A DNA stretch of 64,000 nt from JBBKWH01 sp037968855 (GCA_037968855.1 JBBKWH010000095.1:1-64000); one strand, 5' to 3'. Shown: positions 18,952-27,744, numbered from the stretch's first letter. Notes: generated from the letters alone by a model not told the origin. Numbers and translations: made by a program.

Positions 18952-18985
18952 AAAAAAAGCCACCGCAACTTGTGCAATGGCTCAT
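18951..18985 (-). terminator. Terminator of the OYE gene abutting the waaA start
   Basis: On the minus strand AGCCATTGCA-CAAGT-TGCGGTGGCT pairs over 10 bp with two G-T pairs and is followed by seven T. The waaA ATG starts at the end of the T-run, so the 3' stem arm (GGTGGC) would also be the only candidate ribosome site for waaA. Confidence 0.7.
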
Positions 18986-19012
18986 CATACTGCATTTGCC
19001 GTCGATGTCAGA

Positions 19013-20080
19013 TTAGACGGTTTCGGCAGATGCGAGTGTCGGATAATCGGTATAGCCTTCTGGGCCAGCACCATAAAAGGTTGATGGATCAGGTGTATTC
19101 AACTCGGCATCTTGGGTAAAACGGGTCACCAAGTCAGGGTTGGCAATATACGGAATGCCAAAAGCCACTGCATCGGCATCACCATGGGCAATGATCGCAT
19201 TGGCACTGGCTTTATCGAATTTCTCATTGGCAATATACACCCCGCCAAAGATTTTTTTCAGTTGTGGGCCAAGGCTATCGTCGGCCTCGTGCTCACGTGC
19301 ACAAATAAACGCGATCTGACGCTTGGCCAATTGCTCAGCCACATAACCAAAGGTCTCTAGCGGTGCGGCATCGCCCATGTCATGCGCATCGCGACGTGGC
19401 GCAAGGTGCATCCCAACCCGACCAGCACCCCAAACGGCAATACATTCATCGGCAACCGCCAGCATTAAACGGGCGCGATTTTCGAGCGATCCACCGTATT
19501 GATCGGTGCGGGTATTGGTCGATGTTTGCAAAAATTGATCGAGCAAATAACCATTGGCACCATGAATCTCAACCCCATCAAAGCCAGCTTTTTTGGCGTT
19601 TTCGGCACCCAAGCGATAGGCCGCAATCACCTCAGCGACTTCGCTGGTCTCTAGCGCACGCGGGGTGTCATAGGCTTTTTTAGGCCGAACCAAACTGACA
19701 TGACCGTCTGGCTGAATGGCACTTGGCGCAACCGGTTGTTGACCATCCAAATAAATCGGATCAGAAATACGGCCCACATGCCACAACTGCAACACCATAC
19801 GACCACCGGCCTTGTGCACGGCATCGGTGACCATGCACCAACCGGCCACTTGCTCATCAGACCAGATACCCGGTGTATCGGGATAACCCACACCCATTGG
19901 CATGACCGAGGTGGCTTCGCTAATGATCAGACCGGCATCGGCGCGTTGCACATAGTATTCGGCCATCAACGCATTCGGTACCCGTCCGCTACTGGCACGA
20001 CAGCGGGTCAACGGTGACATGATGATTCGATTGGGCAAAGACAACTCGCCGACCTGTAACGGGCTAAATAAATCAGACAT
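19013..20080 (-). CDS. Old yellow enzyme family alkene reductase (NemA-like)
   Basis: This FMN- and NAD(P)H-dependent flavoprotein of 355 residues reduces activated C=C bonds, nitro compounds or N-ethylmaleimide. The TIM-barrel motifs are PNRIIMSPLTRCRA, then EIHGANGYLLDQFLQ with the substrate-binding His-Asn pair, and TNTRTDQYGGSLENRARL. The ATG at 20078-20080 follows a GAGGAG site. An ArsR-type regulator lies just upstream on the same strand (gap about 95 nt) and probably controls it. The physiological substrate is unknown. Confidence 0.9.
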   Translation of the reverse strand: MSDLFSPLQVGELSLPNRIIMSPLTRCRASSGRVPNALMAEYYVQRADAGLIISEATSVMPMGVGYPDTPGIWSDEQVAGWCMVTDAVHKAGGRMVLQLWHVGRISDPIYLDGQQPVAPSAIQPDGHVSLVRPKKAYDTPRALETSEVAEVIAAYRLGAENAKKAGFDGVEIHGANGYLLDQFLQTSTNTRTDQYGGSLENRARLMLAVADECIAVWGAGRVGMHLAPRRDAHDMGDAAPLETFGYVAEQLAKRQIAFICAREHEADDSLGPQLKKIFGGVYIANEKFDKASANAIIAHGDADAVAFGIPYIANPDLVTRFTQDAELNTPDPSTFYGAGPEGYTDYPTLASAETV

Positions 20081-20175
20081 GACTGCTCCTCTCACACAGC
20101 ATCACTGCTGCATGTTGTGATCAATATGAAAAAGAACCTTGTGCATCGCACCATGACGAGGGCGATGGGTAACGG

Positions 20176-20514
20176 CTATAACTGCTGTTGCATTGCCTGC
20201 AAAAATGCCTGAATCACCGCATCATTGCGCTTAAAAAAACTCCATTGGCCAACTTTTTTGCAGTCGAGCAAACCCGCACGCTGCAAAATGGCCAAGTGGG
20301 TCGAGATGGTTGATTGGGACAACCCAGAACGTTGATCAATTTGGCCTGCACACACCCCCAGCTCTAGCGGTAATTCTTGCTCGGCAAAATGCGCTTGCGG
20401 ATCTTTGAGCCAAGCCAAAATCTCTCGCCGAACCGGATGCGATAACGCTTTGATGATCAGATCAACATCCACATTAAAATCACTCGGCAGATCAGTATTC
20501 AGATCAGTGCTCAT
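20176..20514 (-). CDS. ArsR-family winged-helix transcriptional regulator
   Basis: This is a small regulator of 112 residues. The winged helix-turn-helix covers about residues 18-105, with ALSHPVRREILAWLKD and the recognition helix in SGLSQSTISTHLAILQRAGLL. A Cys (GVCAG) lies before the recognition helix, and another (LDCKKVG) follows it; these could act as redox or electrophile sensors, as in related OYE regulators (inference). No metal-binding CxC motif is seen. The ATG at 20512-20514 follows AGGTGA. It is upstream of the OYE gene. Confidence 0.88.
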   Translation of the reverse strand: MSTDLNTDLPSDFNVDVDLIIKALSHPVRREILAWLKDPQAHFAEQELPLELGVCAGQIDQRSGLSQSTISTHLAILQRAGLLDCKKVGQWSFFKRNDAVIQAFLQAMQQQL

Positions 20515-20645
20515 AGTCACCTACAGACATCACGACTCGCACAGCGTATTCCTCTGTGAGTCATTGGTATATAGCCACTTACAAAAGTTTATATCTAGAA
20601 CTATCGATATACGACAAAACAAAATAACCCCAGATAGACAGGCAT

Positions 20646-20676
20646 AAAAAAACCCAGCTCGCAGGCTGGGTTTTTT
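20646..20676. terminator. Strong bidirectional terminator
   Basis: AAAAAACCCAGC and GCTGGGTTTTTT form a 12-bp stem. It lies about 160 nt beyond the prfB stop and upstream of the arsR gene. It can end prfB transcripts on the minus strand and also works on the plus strand. The 20677-20836 stretch between it and prfB holds no protein gene. Confidence 0.82.
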
Positions 20677-20789
20677 ACGTTCTACAGCAACAGTTTAGCA
20701 AAAACAAATACCCGCAACTTGCATGTATCTCACCTCGCTAAGCGTCACACTACATCTCGAATATCGCAACTCAGCGCATCGCTGTCAAG

Positions 20790-20827
20790 CCTTGATCACC
20801 ACTATTTTGATCAAGGTTTGATCAAAC
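20790..20827. repeat. Inverted repeat and palindrome built on TGATCA downstream of prfB
   Basis: CCTTGATCA and TGATCAAGG form a 9-bp inverted repeat with a 9-nt spacer (20790-20816), followed at once by the palindrome TTTGATCAAA (20818-20827). The element lies within 50 bp after the prfB stop. There is no T-run, so it is not a standard terminator. Its role is unknown. Confidence 0.55.
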
Positions 20828-20836
20828 GATACTTTT

Positions 20837-21932
20837 TTACAGACCCATCTTTAAGCTGGCTTCGATGAACTTGTCCAAATCACCATCAAGCACCGCGCCG
20901 GTATTGGAGGTTTCGACACTGGTGCGCAGGTCTTTAATCCGTGAATCATCCAATACATAGGAGCGAATCTGGCTGCCCCAACCAATGTCCGATTTGGTGG
21001 CTTCGAGCGCTTGCTGGGCCGCACTACGCTTTTGTAGCTCTAGCTCATACAATTTGGCGCGTAATAATTTCCATGCACGGTCACGGTTGGCGTGTTGGCT
21101 GCGTTCGTTTTGGCAGGCCACCACGGTATTGGTCGGGACGTGGGTCAAACGCACCGCAGAGTCGGTTTTGTTAATGTGCTGACCACCCGCACCGGAGGCG
21201 CGATAAGTATCGGTACGCACATCCGCCGGATTGATATCGATGTCGATGTCATCGTCAACTTCGGGCGAGACAAACACCGATGAGAACGAGGTATGGCGAC
21301 GGTTACCGCTATCAAACGGTGACTTACGCACCAAACGATGCACGCCGGTTTCGGTACGCAACCAACCAAAGGCATACTCGCCTTCCACCCGAATGGTGGC
21401 ACTTTTTAAGCCCGCGACTTCGCCGCTGGACTCTTCCATAATCTCGGCTTTAAAACCGTGGCGCTCAATCCAACGCAAGTACATGCGCATCAGCATCGAG
21501 GCCCAATCTTGCGCTTCTGTCCCGCCCGAACCGGCCTGAATATCAACAAAGCAGCAGTTTGGGTCCATTGGATTAGAGAACATACGGCGGAATTCGAGTT
21601 TGGCCATCTCGGCTTCGGACACGTCTAATAGCGTGGTCACTTCGTCAAGCAGCTCTTCTTCGTCGGCTTCAACGGCAAGGTCTAACATCGCTTGCGCGTC
21701 TTCAAGTTGATCAGCCAAGGTGTCGAGCACGCCGACGCTGTTTTCTAGCTCGCCTTTTTCTTTGGCCATCGCTTGGGCGCGCGATTGGTCGTTCCAGATG
21801 TTTGGATCTTCCAATTCACGTAGGACTTCTTCCAAACGCTCTTTTTTCAGATCGTAGTTAAAGATACCCCCTGAGCGTGTTGCCACGCTCGCGAAGGTCT
21901 TTGAGTCGGTTCAGATACGGATTAATTTCCAC
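20837..21932 (-). CDS. prfB: Peptide chain release factor 2 (programmed +1 frameshift)
   Basis: RF2 ends translation at UGA and UAA. The gene is in two frames: 24 codons from a GTG start (21930-21932, VEINPYLNRLKDLRERG...) to CTT at 21861, an in-frame TAA (21858-21860), then a +1 shift into the main frame (NYDLKKERLEEV onward), giving 364 residues in all. The SPF codon-recognition tripeptide (VRKSPFDSG) and the catalytic GGQ (ASGAGGQHINKT) are both present. Ala precedes SGAGGQ, as in most bacteria and unlike E. coli K-12, which has Thr there. The shift site differs from the classic one: the stop is UAA, not UGA. Confidence 0.96.
21855..21872 (-). promoter_or_regulatory. prfB: RF2 programmed frameshift site with UAA stop
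   Basis: On the minus strand the site reads AGGGGGTATCTTTAAC. An internal Shine-Dalgarno-like AGGGGG lies 3 nt before the slippery CTT, and the codon in frame after CTT is TAA. In the classic site this is CTT TGA C, so that scarce RF2 raises its own frameshifting. Here the residue decoded after the shift is Asn (AAC) instead of Asp (GAC). Confidence 0.92.
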
Positions 21933-22119
21933 GGTAAAGACGCTCTTAGACTGGCTATGCACAAGGGGCGAGATTTTAGCATGTTGCGCCGATCCATTCA
22001 CGCGATGCACGCCGACTGGTCTGTCAGCGCGGTCAAGCAACCGTTAGACAAGGCTGGTCTTGTATCGCGCTTAGAATGCTCTAGGATGAGCGTCGGTTGA
22101 TTTAAACATTTGATGGGTC

Positions 22120-23112
22120 ATGGAACTTTTATTTTTGGGTACGTCTGCGGGCATTCCCACACGTCATCGCAATGTGACAGCATTGGCCCTCAAGCGACGC
22201 CAGTCTAAGGCATGGGTGTTGATTGACTGTGGCGAAGGCACGCAGCATCAATTGCTGAATACCTCGCTGTCGCTCAAGCATTTAAGCGCGATTTGCATTA
22301 CCCACGTGCATGGCGATCATTGCTTTGGCTTGTTTGGCGTATTGGCCAGTGCCGCGATGTATAAACGCAGCGAACCCTTGCTGATTATTTCCCCCGATGG
22401 CATCCAACAGATGGTTGAGCTGGTGATCGACAAAAGCGACACCCATCTGCCCTATCCATTGATCTTTCGCACACCGGATACGCTAGTGGCCTCGACCTGC
22501 CATGTCTTGCCGGTCGATGACTTTTGTATTCGCACGGTGGCTTTATCACATCGTGTGCCGTCGTATGCCTATGTGTTTAATGAGCGTTATACCAGCAGCG
22601 CGCTCAATGTCGATAAGCTTAAACAAGATGATATCCCACAAGGCCCACTGTGGCAGCAGATTCAAAAAGGCGTTGATGTCGAGCTGAATGATGGACGACG
22701 GATTGTTGCCGAAGACTATCAACTGCCTAAACCACCATCACGACGGGTGATTGTGGGTGGCGATAACGATACGCCCAAGCTGTTGGCAGAAGTTGCGCAA
22801 ACCGCTCAAGTATTGGTTCACGAAGCCACCTACAGCCTAGAGATTTCGCAAAAAGTTGGCCCCTTCCCTCAACACACCGATGTCACAACCTTGGCTCAGT
22901 TTGCCGAGTCGGTGCATTTGCCCAACCTGATCATGACCCACTTTAGCGCGCGCTATGGTCACGAGCCTGAGCACGAACCGAGTGTGTATGACTTGTTAGC
23001 CGAAGCTCAGGCGTACTATCAGGGTCAGGTATTTTTAGCTGAAGATTTTGCGCAGTTTTATTTGGATGCAAACGGCGTGTTAAGCCAACAAAAAACCGCT
23101 ATCGCTGGTTAG
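22120..23112 (+). CDS. rnz: Ribonuclease Z / RNase BN
   Basis: This metallo-beta-lactamase-fold nuclease matures tRNA 3' ends. The 330-residue protein starts MELLFLGTSAGIPT and has the zinc motif HVHGDH (residues 62-67). Other metal ligands are plausible in GGDNDTP, LVHEATY and MTHFSARYG. The exosite arm region is present between the halves. It is divergent from prfB. The stop lies inside a terminator stem. Confidence 0.93.
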   Translation: MELLFLGTSAGIPTRHRNVTALALKRRQSKAWVLIDCGEGTQHQLLNTSLSLKHLSAICITHVHGDHCFGLFGVLASAAMYKRSEPLLIISPDGIQQMVELVIDKSDTHLPYPLIFRTPDTLVASTCHVLPVDDFCIRTVALSHRVPSYAYVFNERYTSSALNVDKLKQDDIPQGPLWQQIQKGVDVELNDGRRIVAEDYQLPKPPSRRVIVGGDNDTPKLLAEVAQTAQVLVHEATYSLEISQKVGPFPQHTDVTTLAQFAESVHLPNLIMTHFSARYGHEPEHEPSVYDLLAEAQAYYQGQVFLAEDFAQFYLDANGVLSQQKTAIAG

Positions 23113-23127
23113 GCCATAGCGGTTTTA
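23092..23127 (+). terminator. Terminator overlapping the rnz stop
   Basis: AAAACCGCTAT and ATAGCGGTTTT form an 11-bp stem around the rnz stop codon, with Ts following. It may also act on the convergent pectinacetylesterase-type gene. Confidence 0.78.
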
Positions 23128-23149
23128 TTCACCATAAATCGGACAGCGT

Positions 23150-24631
23150 TTAGAAGCCGATGCTGGTCAGCAGGAGCACTGTGGCTTCGCTGGTCAGACT
23201 AAACTGATAACGGTCTGCGGTGAAGTTTTTCTCTTTGGCCTTCATCAACGGTGCCGTTGGGTCGGTCAAGTTATTGAGATAGTCGTTCATGTCCAAGCCA
23301 AGCTCTTGGATGTCGGCAGTGCGGCCCACATTTGAGGTCATGGTATGGCCATACAACCAACGACGGGTGGCAGGGATATAAAAGCCATAGTTTGGGACAG
23401 GCTGCATCTTGTCGGTAAAGCGATCAATGTCGATTTTCCAACGCGCCAAGGTATTGGCTTTACGCACCTCAGGATCATTGCCTTGGGTGTCGGTAAAGAA
23501 ACGGCGATACGAATAAGTACCAAACACATAGTCTTCTTGTGTGGTGGTCATTGACAGACGATCTTTTGGCCAGCGATTGGCAGTGGCAATATTCAGCGTG
23601 CCAAAGTTGCTGACATCCAGACCCGTCAACTCAACCTTGTACCAGTCCAGCAAGCTACGGAAGCTCCCATCAGCCAATTGGCGCTTTTCGGTTAAACCCC
23701 AAATCGGCAAGGCAGTCCGGTGTAGTGGTGCTGAAGGGTTGGCGGCATCGCTGCCGTTTTGATCGGCAAAAAATGACGGGCCAGCATCGTTAAGCATAAA
23801 GCCTTGCTTGACCGGAAACAGCAAGCGAACGGCGTGATATAGCGCCGTTGCACCCACACCACCAGCACTTTGACCAGTAAACATCAGTTGTTGTGGGGCT
23901 TGTAGGTTGTTACGCACCCACGCGGCCACTTGGAGCGAGTTAATAATCCCATTGTGATAAATGGTCACAGGCGGCTTGATGCCAGCCGGATCGGTATACA
24001 CATGCGTCGACAGCCCCGCATGTACATCACCCGTGCAATACGGCACAAACACTTTGTTCCAGCCCATGACCTTATTGTCTAGATCTGGCGAGCTGTCTTT
24101 CAGCAAGGCCGAATAAATCGGAATGAGCGCCGATTTGTCCGTGTTGCTCAGGCCAGAGGTCGCAATCACAGCACTGGTGTCTTTATTACTACTGGCTTTG
24201 AGCACGTTGCCTAGGGTATTGCCGGAGGCCAATGTGCTAGAGCAACTGTCGTAATCCCAACATGCCCCACCGCCTTCCAAAAACACCATCAGGTTGCTGG
24301 TTGAGGCGCGACGATTAACCCAAAATGAAAATGGCGAACCATCGCCACACTTTGCACCAGTCGATGGATCGAGTTTGACCTCTTGCCATTGATCATAGGC
24401 TTTGGGATCAAAGCCATCGTCAAATCCGGCCGGATTGCTATTGATGGCCAACGGAATCAGTTTTTTATCTGCCGCAGTAATGGGGCGATCGGCTGTTTTT
24501 GGAAAACTTTGGTTAAGGCGGGTTTGAAACGCCGAATAGTCACCAACGTCGGCATGTGCCAAGGTTATGGCACTGGATGCAACACCAAGTGCCAGCATCC
24601 CTGCAAGTCGGGTGCGATGGATAAGGGACAT
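23150..24631 (-). CDS. Secreted pectinacetylesterase/NOTUM-family hydrolase
   Basis: This is a probable exported serine carboxyl-esterase of 493 residues. The signal peptide ends near AITLAHA at residue 27. The family blocks are LMVFLEGGGACWDYDSC (oxyanion region), FVPYCTGDVHAG, and the nucleophile elbow TGQSAGGVG with Ser255. A possible His at the C-terminal side is in LYGHT. The ATG follows AGAGGA. Pectin need not be the substrate, since bacterial members are mostly uncharacterised and NOTUM removes palmitoleate from Wnt. As a signal-bearing exoenzyme it is a plausible cargo for the type II system encoded at 4-8 kb (inference). Confidence 0.85.
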   Translation of the reverse strand: MSLIHRTRLAGMLALGVASSAITLAHADVGDYSAFQTRLNQSFPKTADRPITAADKKLIPLAINSNPAGFDDGFDPKAYDQWQEVKLDPSTGAKCGDGSPFSFWVNRRASTSNLMVFLEGGGACWDYDSCSSTLASGNTLGNVLKASSNKDTSAVIATSGLSNTDKSALIPIYSALLKDSSPDLDNKVMGWNKVFVPYCTGDVHAGLSTHVYTDPAGIKPPVTIYHNGIINSLQVAAWVRNNLQAPQQLMFTGQSAGGVGATALYHAVRLLFPVKQGFMLNDAGPSFFADQNGSDAANPSAPLHRTALPIWGLTEKRQLADGSFRSLLDWYKVELTGLDVSNFGTLNIATANRWPKDRLSMTTTQEDYVFGTYSYRRFFTDTQGNDPEVRKANTLARWKIDIDRFTDKMQPVPNYGFYIPATRRWLYGHTMTSNVGRTADIQELGLDMNDYLNNLTDPTAPLMKAKEKNFTADRYQFSLTSEATVLLLTSIGF

Positions 24632-24736
24632 GAGATCCTCTCAATATTGTGATTATGGATTACGGGCAAACCTGTGTACCCTAGGCGCAGGGCCAACGCG
24701 CCAAAACAACAATACCCAAACCAAGGAGTGTGCGAG

Positions 24737-25396
24737 ATGCACAAACAGATCGGACTGGCCGCTCTTTTCATTCTGATCTTGGCGATGATTGCCATCGGTC
24801 TGAATCAGCGTTCTGAAGCTAACAAAGCTGCGTTATTGCAACAAACAGATTCCGGCCAACTGCGCTCCGTTGATCGGAATGAACAACAAACTGCCAAGGA
24901 CGACACACTTTTTAGCCGCGCCGCACCTGCCAATGATGCCAATCCCTTACGCACCGATGACACCACGCATGACCGGCTGATTCGCCACATGAAGCAACTG
25001 TATCTGCAAGCCAAGCTGCATCAGGGTTTAGATCTAGATGTGGTCAAGGCCAGCCTAGCCGATCTCGACAGTCTTGAAAGCAAAGGCATTATGCTGCCTG
25101 CCGAAGCCAAAGAGCATCGCCAATGGTTAGCTGAACAACAGCCCCAACTGGCCAGCACGATTGCCCAGACTCAAGCGCGCTTTGATCAACAAGCCACAAC
25201 CAAGGCCCAGCGTGATCAACAACAACGCCAACAAGCACTCAGCAATGACAGTGCATTTAAACAATACAAAGTAGAAGAAAACCGGATTGTGACCGAGATC
25301 TTGCAACAGTACCCGCAAGCCTCAGTGCAACGGGATGCATTGATTGAGCAACGTTTGAATGCCTTGCATCGGCAGATTTATGGCGCAGGCAGTTAA
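24737..25396 (+). CDS. Membrane-anchored helical protein of unknown function
   Basis: No family was recognised. The 219-residue protein has one N-terminal membrane helix (IGLAALFILILAMIAIGL) and a hydrophilic, mostly helical periplasmic part rich in Gln, Ala, Leu and Asp, likely coiled coil between residues 95 and 165. AAGGAG lies 8 nt before the chosen ATG. It is divergent from the secreted hydrolase, about 100 nt apart. The general build recalls lipase foldases (steric chaperones anchored beside a secreted lipase), but no foldase signature was seen. Its 3' end overlaps the recJ 3' end by 4 nt. Confidence 0.7.
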   Translation: MHKQIGLAALFILILAMIAIGLNQRSEANKAALLQQTDSGQLRSVDRNEQQTAKDDTLFSRAAPANDANPLRTDDTTHDRLIRHMKQLYLQAKLHQGLDLDVVKASLADLDSLESKGIMLPAEAKEHRQWLAEQQPQLASTIAQTQARFDQQATTKAQRDQQQRQQALSNDSAFKQYKVEENRIVTEILQQYPQASVQRDALIEQRLNALHRQIYGAGS

Positions 25397-27123
25397 GCCA
25401 GCGGTTCGACATACTGCACCATCAACTGCAAGCGCCGCTCACCACGAAAGTGATTAATGTCCAGTTGATAGGCCAGATACACCGTGCTGGCCGACTCAGG
25501 CCACGCCGGATCGGCATTAAACCAAATGGCCTCGACCCATGCGCCGCCATCGGTAGGACGTAACAGCCATTTGATGTGTTTGCCTTGTAGCCAGCGCTGC
25601 TCAAGCACCGCAAACTGCCCCTCAAATACTGGCGCAGCAAAGCCCTGTCCCCATGGCCCACCCGTCAGCAACTGTTGAGCAAAACCCAGCGAGAGTTGGT
25701 CGGCAGCCAATACGCCATCGGTCAACAATACCGGCGCAAACAAGCTGTCGTCATGCTCGGCAATCACTGCTTCAAATGCAGCAATAAAGGTTGGTAACTG
25801 ATCGGCAGCAAGTGTTAAGCCAGCCGCCATAGCATGACCACCAAAATGACTAATCACCCCTTGGTGCTGCTCGGCCACCCGTTCAATGGCATCGCGAATA
25901 TGCACACCCGCAATCGAACGGGCCGAGCCTTTTAGCCATTGTGCTGACTCGTCGCTAGGTGCAAACACGATACTAGGCCGATGAAATTGCTCTTTAAGCC
26001 GTCCGGCCACAATGCCAATCACCCCTTGGTGCCAGCTTGGTTCGTACAACACAATTGCATGTGGCAACTGACCATCGGCAAACAACACCCGATCCGACAA
26101 CAAGGCCAAGGCATCGCTTTTCATCTCGGCTTCAACATGACGGCGCTCACGATTGAGCTGATCGAGTTGCTCCGCCAACGGTCTGGCGCTGTCCATATCT
26201 GCTGCCAGCAAGCACTCAATGCCAATCCGCATATTGTCCATACGACCTGCGGCATTGATCCGAGGCCCCAGCACAAAGCCCAAATCCTGCGCGTTTAACT
26301 GATCTGGCTTACGTCCAGCAATCTCTAGCAAGGCCAGCAATCCGGCACGGCATTGACCCGCTCGAATACGCTGTACGCCATGCGCCACCAAAATGCGGTT
26401 GTTGGCGTCTAAAGGCGCAACATCGGCCACCGTACCAAGCGCCACCAAATCCAAATAATCGGTCAGTTTGGCCGTCGCCTTACCCAAGCCACGCCGATGG
26501 GTCGCCAGCGCAGCCAACAGATAAAACGCCACACCGACCCCCGCCAAAGCTTTACTGGCAAAGGCACAGTCGGGTTGATTGGGATTGACCACTGCCAAGG
26601 CAGGCGGAACAGCTTTGCTGGTTAAGTGATGATCGGTAATGATCACCTCAACGCCCGCTGCATGGGCTGCCGCAACGCCTTGATGACTCGAAATACCGTT
26701 ATCGACCGTGACAATCAGGTCTGGCTGATAGTCGGATAACGCCAAGCCAACAATCTCTGGCGTTAAGCCATAACCATACTTAAAACGATCTGGCACCAAA
26801 AAATCCACCAGCGCGCCCATCCGCCGCAAGGCCAACACCATTAACGCGGTACTGGTCGCGCCATCAGCATCAAAGTCACCGACAATCAAAATGCGCTGTT
26901 GCTGATCAATGGCCTGATCCAAGCGCGCAAGCGCTGTGCTGAGTCCTTTAAGGTCCTGTGCGGGCAATAACCGACTCAGCTTAAGCTGTAGTTCGTCCGG
27001 ATGTTGTACGCCACGCGCCGCATACAGGCGGGCTAATGCCAGCGGCAAACTGGACAATGTGGCGGGAATGGCGGTCTGTAAGCGCGGTTGCAGCGCTAAA
27101 GTCTGAGAAATAGTCATGACCAT
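25393..27123 (-). CDS. recJ: Single-stranded-DNA-specific 5'-3' exonuclease RecJ
   Basis: RecJ degrades single-stranded DNA from 5' ends in recombination and mismatch repair. The 576-residue protein has the DHH motifs: GDFDADGATSTAL (about 82-94), TVDNGISSH, TDHHLTS and VNPNQPDCAF. The DHHA1 domain shows GPRINAAGRMDN and SHFGGHAMAAG, and an OB-fold follows at the C-terminus. The first ATG (27121-27123) and one two codons later are equivalent starts. Confidence 0.96.
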   Translation of the reverse strand: MVMTISQTLALQPRLQTAIPATLSSLPLALARLYAARGVQHPDELQLKLSRLLPAQDLKGLSTALARLDQAIDQQQRILIVGDFDADGATSTALMVLALRRMGALVDFLVPDRFKYGYGLTPEIVGLALSDYQPDLIVTVDNGISSHQGVAAAHAAGVEVIITDHHLTSKAVPPALAVVNPNQPDCAFASKALAGVGVAFYLLAALATHRRGLGKATAKLTDYLDLVALGTVADVAPLDANNRILVAHGVQRIRAGQCRAGLLALLEIAGRKPDQLNAQDLGFVLGPRINAAGRMDNMRIGIECLLAADMDSARPLAEQLDQLNRERRHVEAEMKSDALALLSDRVLFADGQLPHAIVLYEPSWHQGVIGIVAGRLKEQFHRPSIVFAPSDESAQWLKGSARSIAGVHIRDAIERVAEQHQGVISHFGGHAMAAGLTLAADQLPTFIAAFEAVIAEHDDSLFAPVLLTDGVLAADQLSLGFAQQLLTGGPWGQGFAAPVFEGQFAVLEQRWLQGKHIKWLLRPTDGGAWVEAIWFNADPAWPESASTVYLAYQLDINHFRGERRLQLMVQYVEPLA

Positions 27124-27170
27124 ATTATGACTGATTCGGCATCAGACACATGACGATAGTAGCAAGCAAA

Positions 27171-27312
27171 TTATGCACGATGCGCGATGCGATGTGATTT
27201 GGTCGTGCGCTGGGTTTTGGCTTTAATGACCTTCGCTTTAACCGTCTTTTTCTTGCTGGTTTTGACAGGTTGTGCCTTGGCTTTGCTTTTTTTCGCTTTG
27301 GCCTTGATCACC
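27171..27312 (-). pseudogene. Out-of-frame continuation of the Lys/Ala-rich tail
   Basis: Downstream of the stop at 27313 the same Lys/Ala-rich repeat continues in another frame. It is already readable from about 27345 (VKASKKKAVKAKVIKAKAKK, later VKTSKKKTVKAKVIKAK) and ends at TAA 27171-27173 after KSHRIAHRA. Removing one base near 27378-27385 would join both parts into one frame of about 154 codons. So the tail is cut by an apparent 1-nt insertion. Confidence 0.65.
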
Positions 27313-27636
27313 TTAGCTTTTACGGCTTTTTTCTTGCTGGCTTTGACGGGCCGTGCCTGAGCTTTGCCTGACTTTACTTTTATTCGCTTTGGCCTTGATC
27401 ACCTTGGCTTTTACGGCTTTTTTCTTGTTAGTTTTGTGACTGGCAGCGGTGCTGTGCTGGGTTGCTTTGGCCTTACGTGGGGGTACCGCTTGGCCTTTTT
27501 TGGCCTGCTCTAACTCGTAGCGTTCACGCACGCTCATGGCTTGGGCCGGTTGGATCATCAGCCAGCACGAGGCCAACATCACGAAAGCCGCAATGATTCG
27601 CCGAGTTGCGATAGAAAAATCAAACGTGCGTATCAT
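27313..27636 (-). CDS. Exported Lys/Ala-rich basic protein, apparently truncated
   Basis: This 107-residue reading starts at the ATG at 27634-27636. A signal peptide or anchor (IIAAFVMLASCWLMIQPAQA) is followed by MSVRERYELEQAKKG and then a histone-H1-like, lysine- and alanine-rich stretch with repeats of KAVKAKVIKAKA. Such tails bind nucleic acid or polyanionic surfaces. The last 20 codons of this frame (from about VRQSSGTARQ) leave the repeat pattern, while the pattern resumes in another frame, which points to a frameshift. The function is unknown. It stands alone between recJ and pdxH. Confidence 0.6.
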   Translation of the reverse strand: MIRTFDFSIATRRIIAAFVMLASCWLMIQPAQAMSVRERYELEQAKKGQAVPPRKAKATQHSTAASHKTNKKKAVKAKVIKAKANKSKVRQSSGTARQSQQEKSRKS

Positions 27637-27744
27637 GATATATCGCCTGCCCAAAGCATCAAACCGAAGACGCGCATTATGCCGGATCACGCCCAGACCT
27701 GACCATCCTGTTGAGCGATCTGATCTGGAACAGCGATCACAGCC

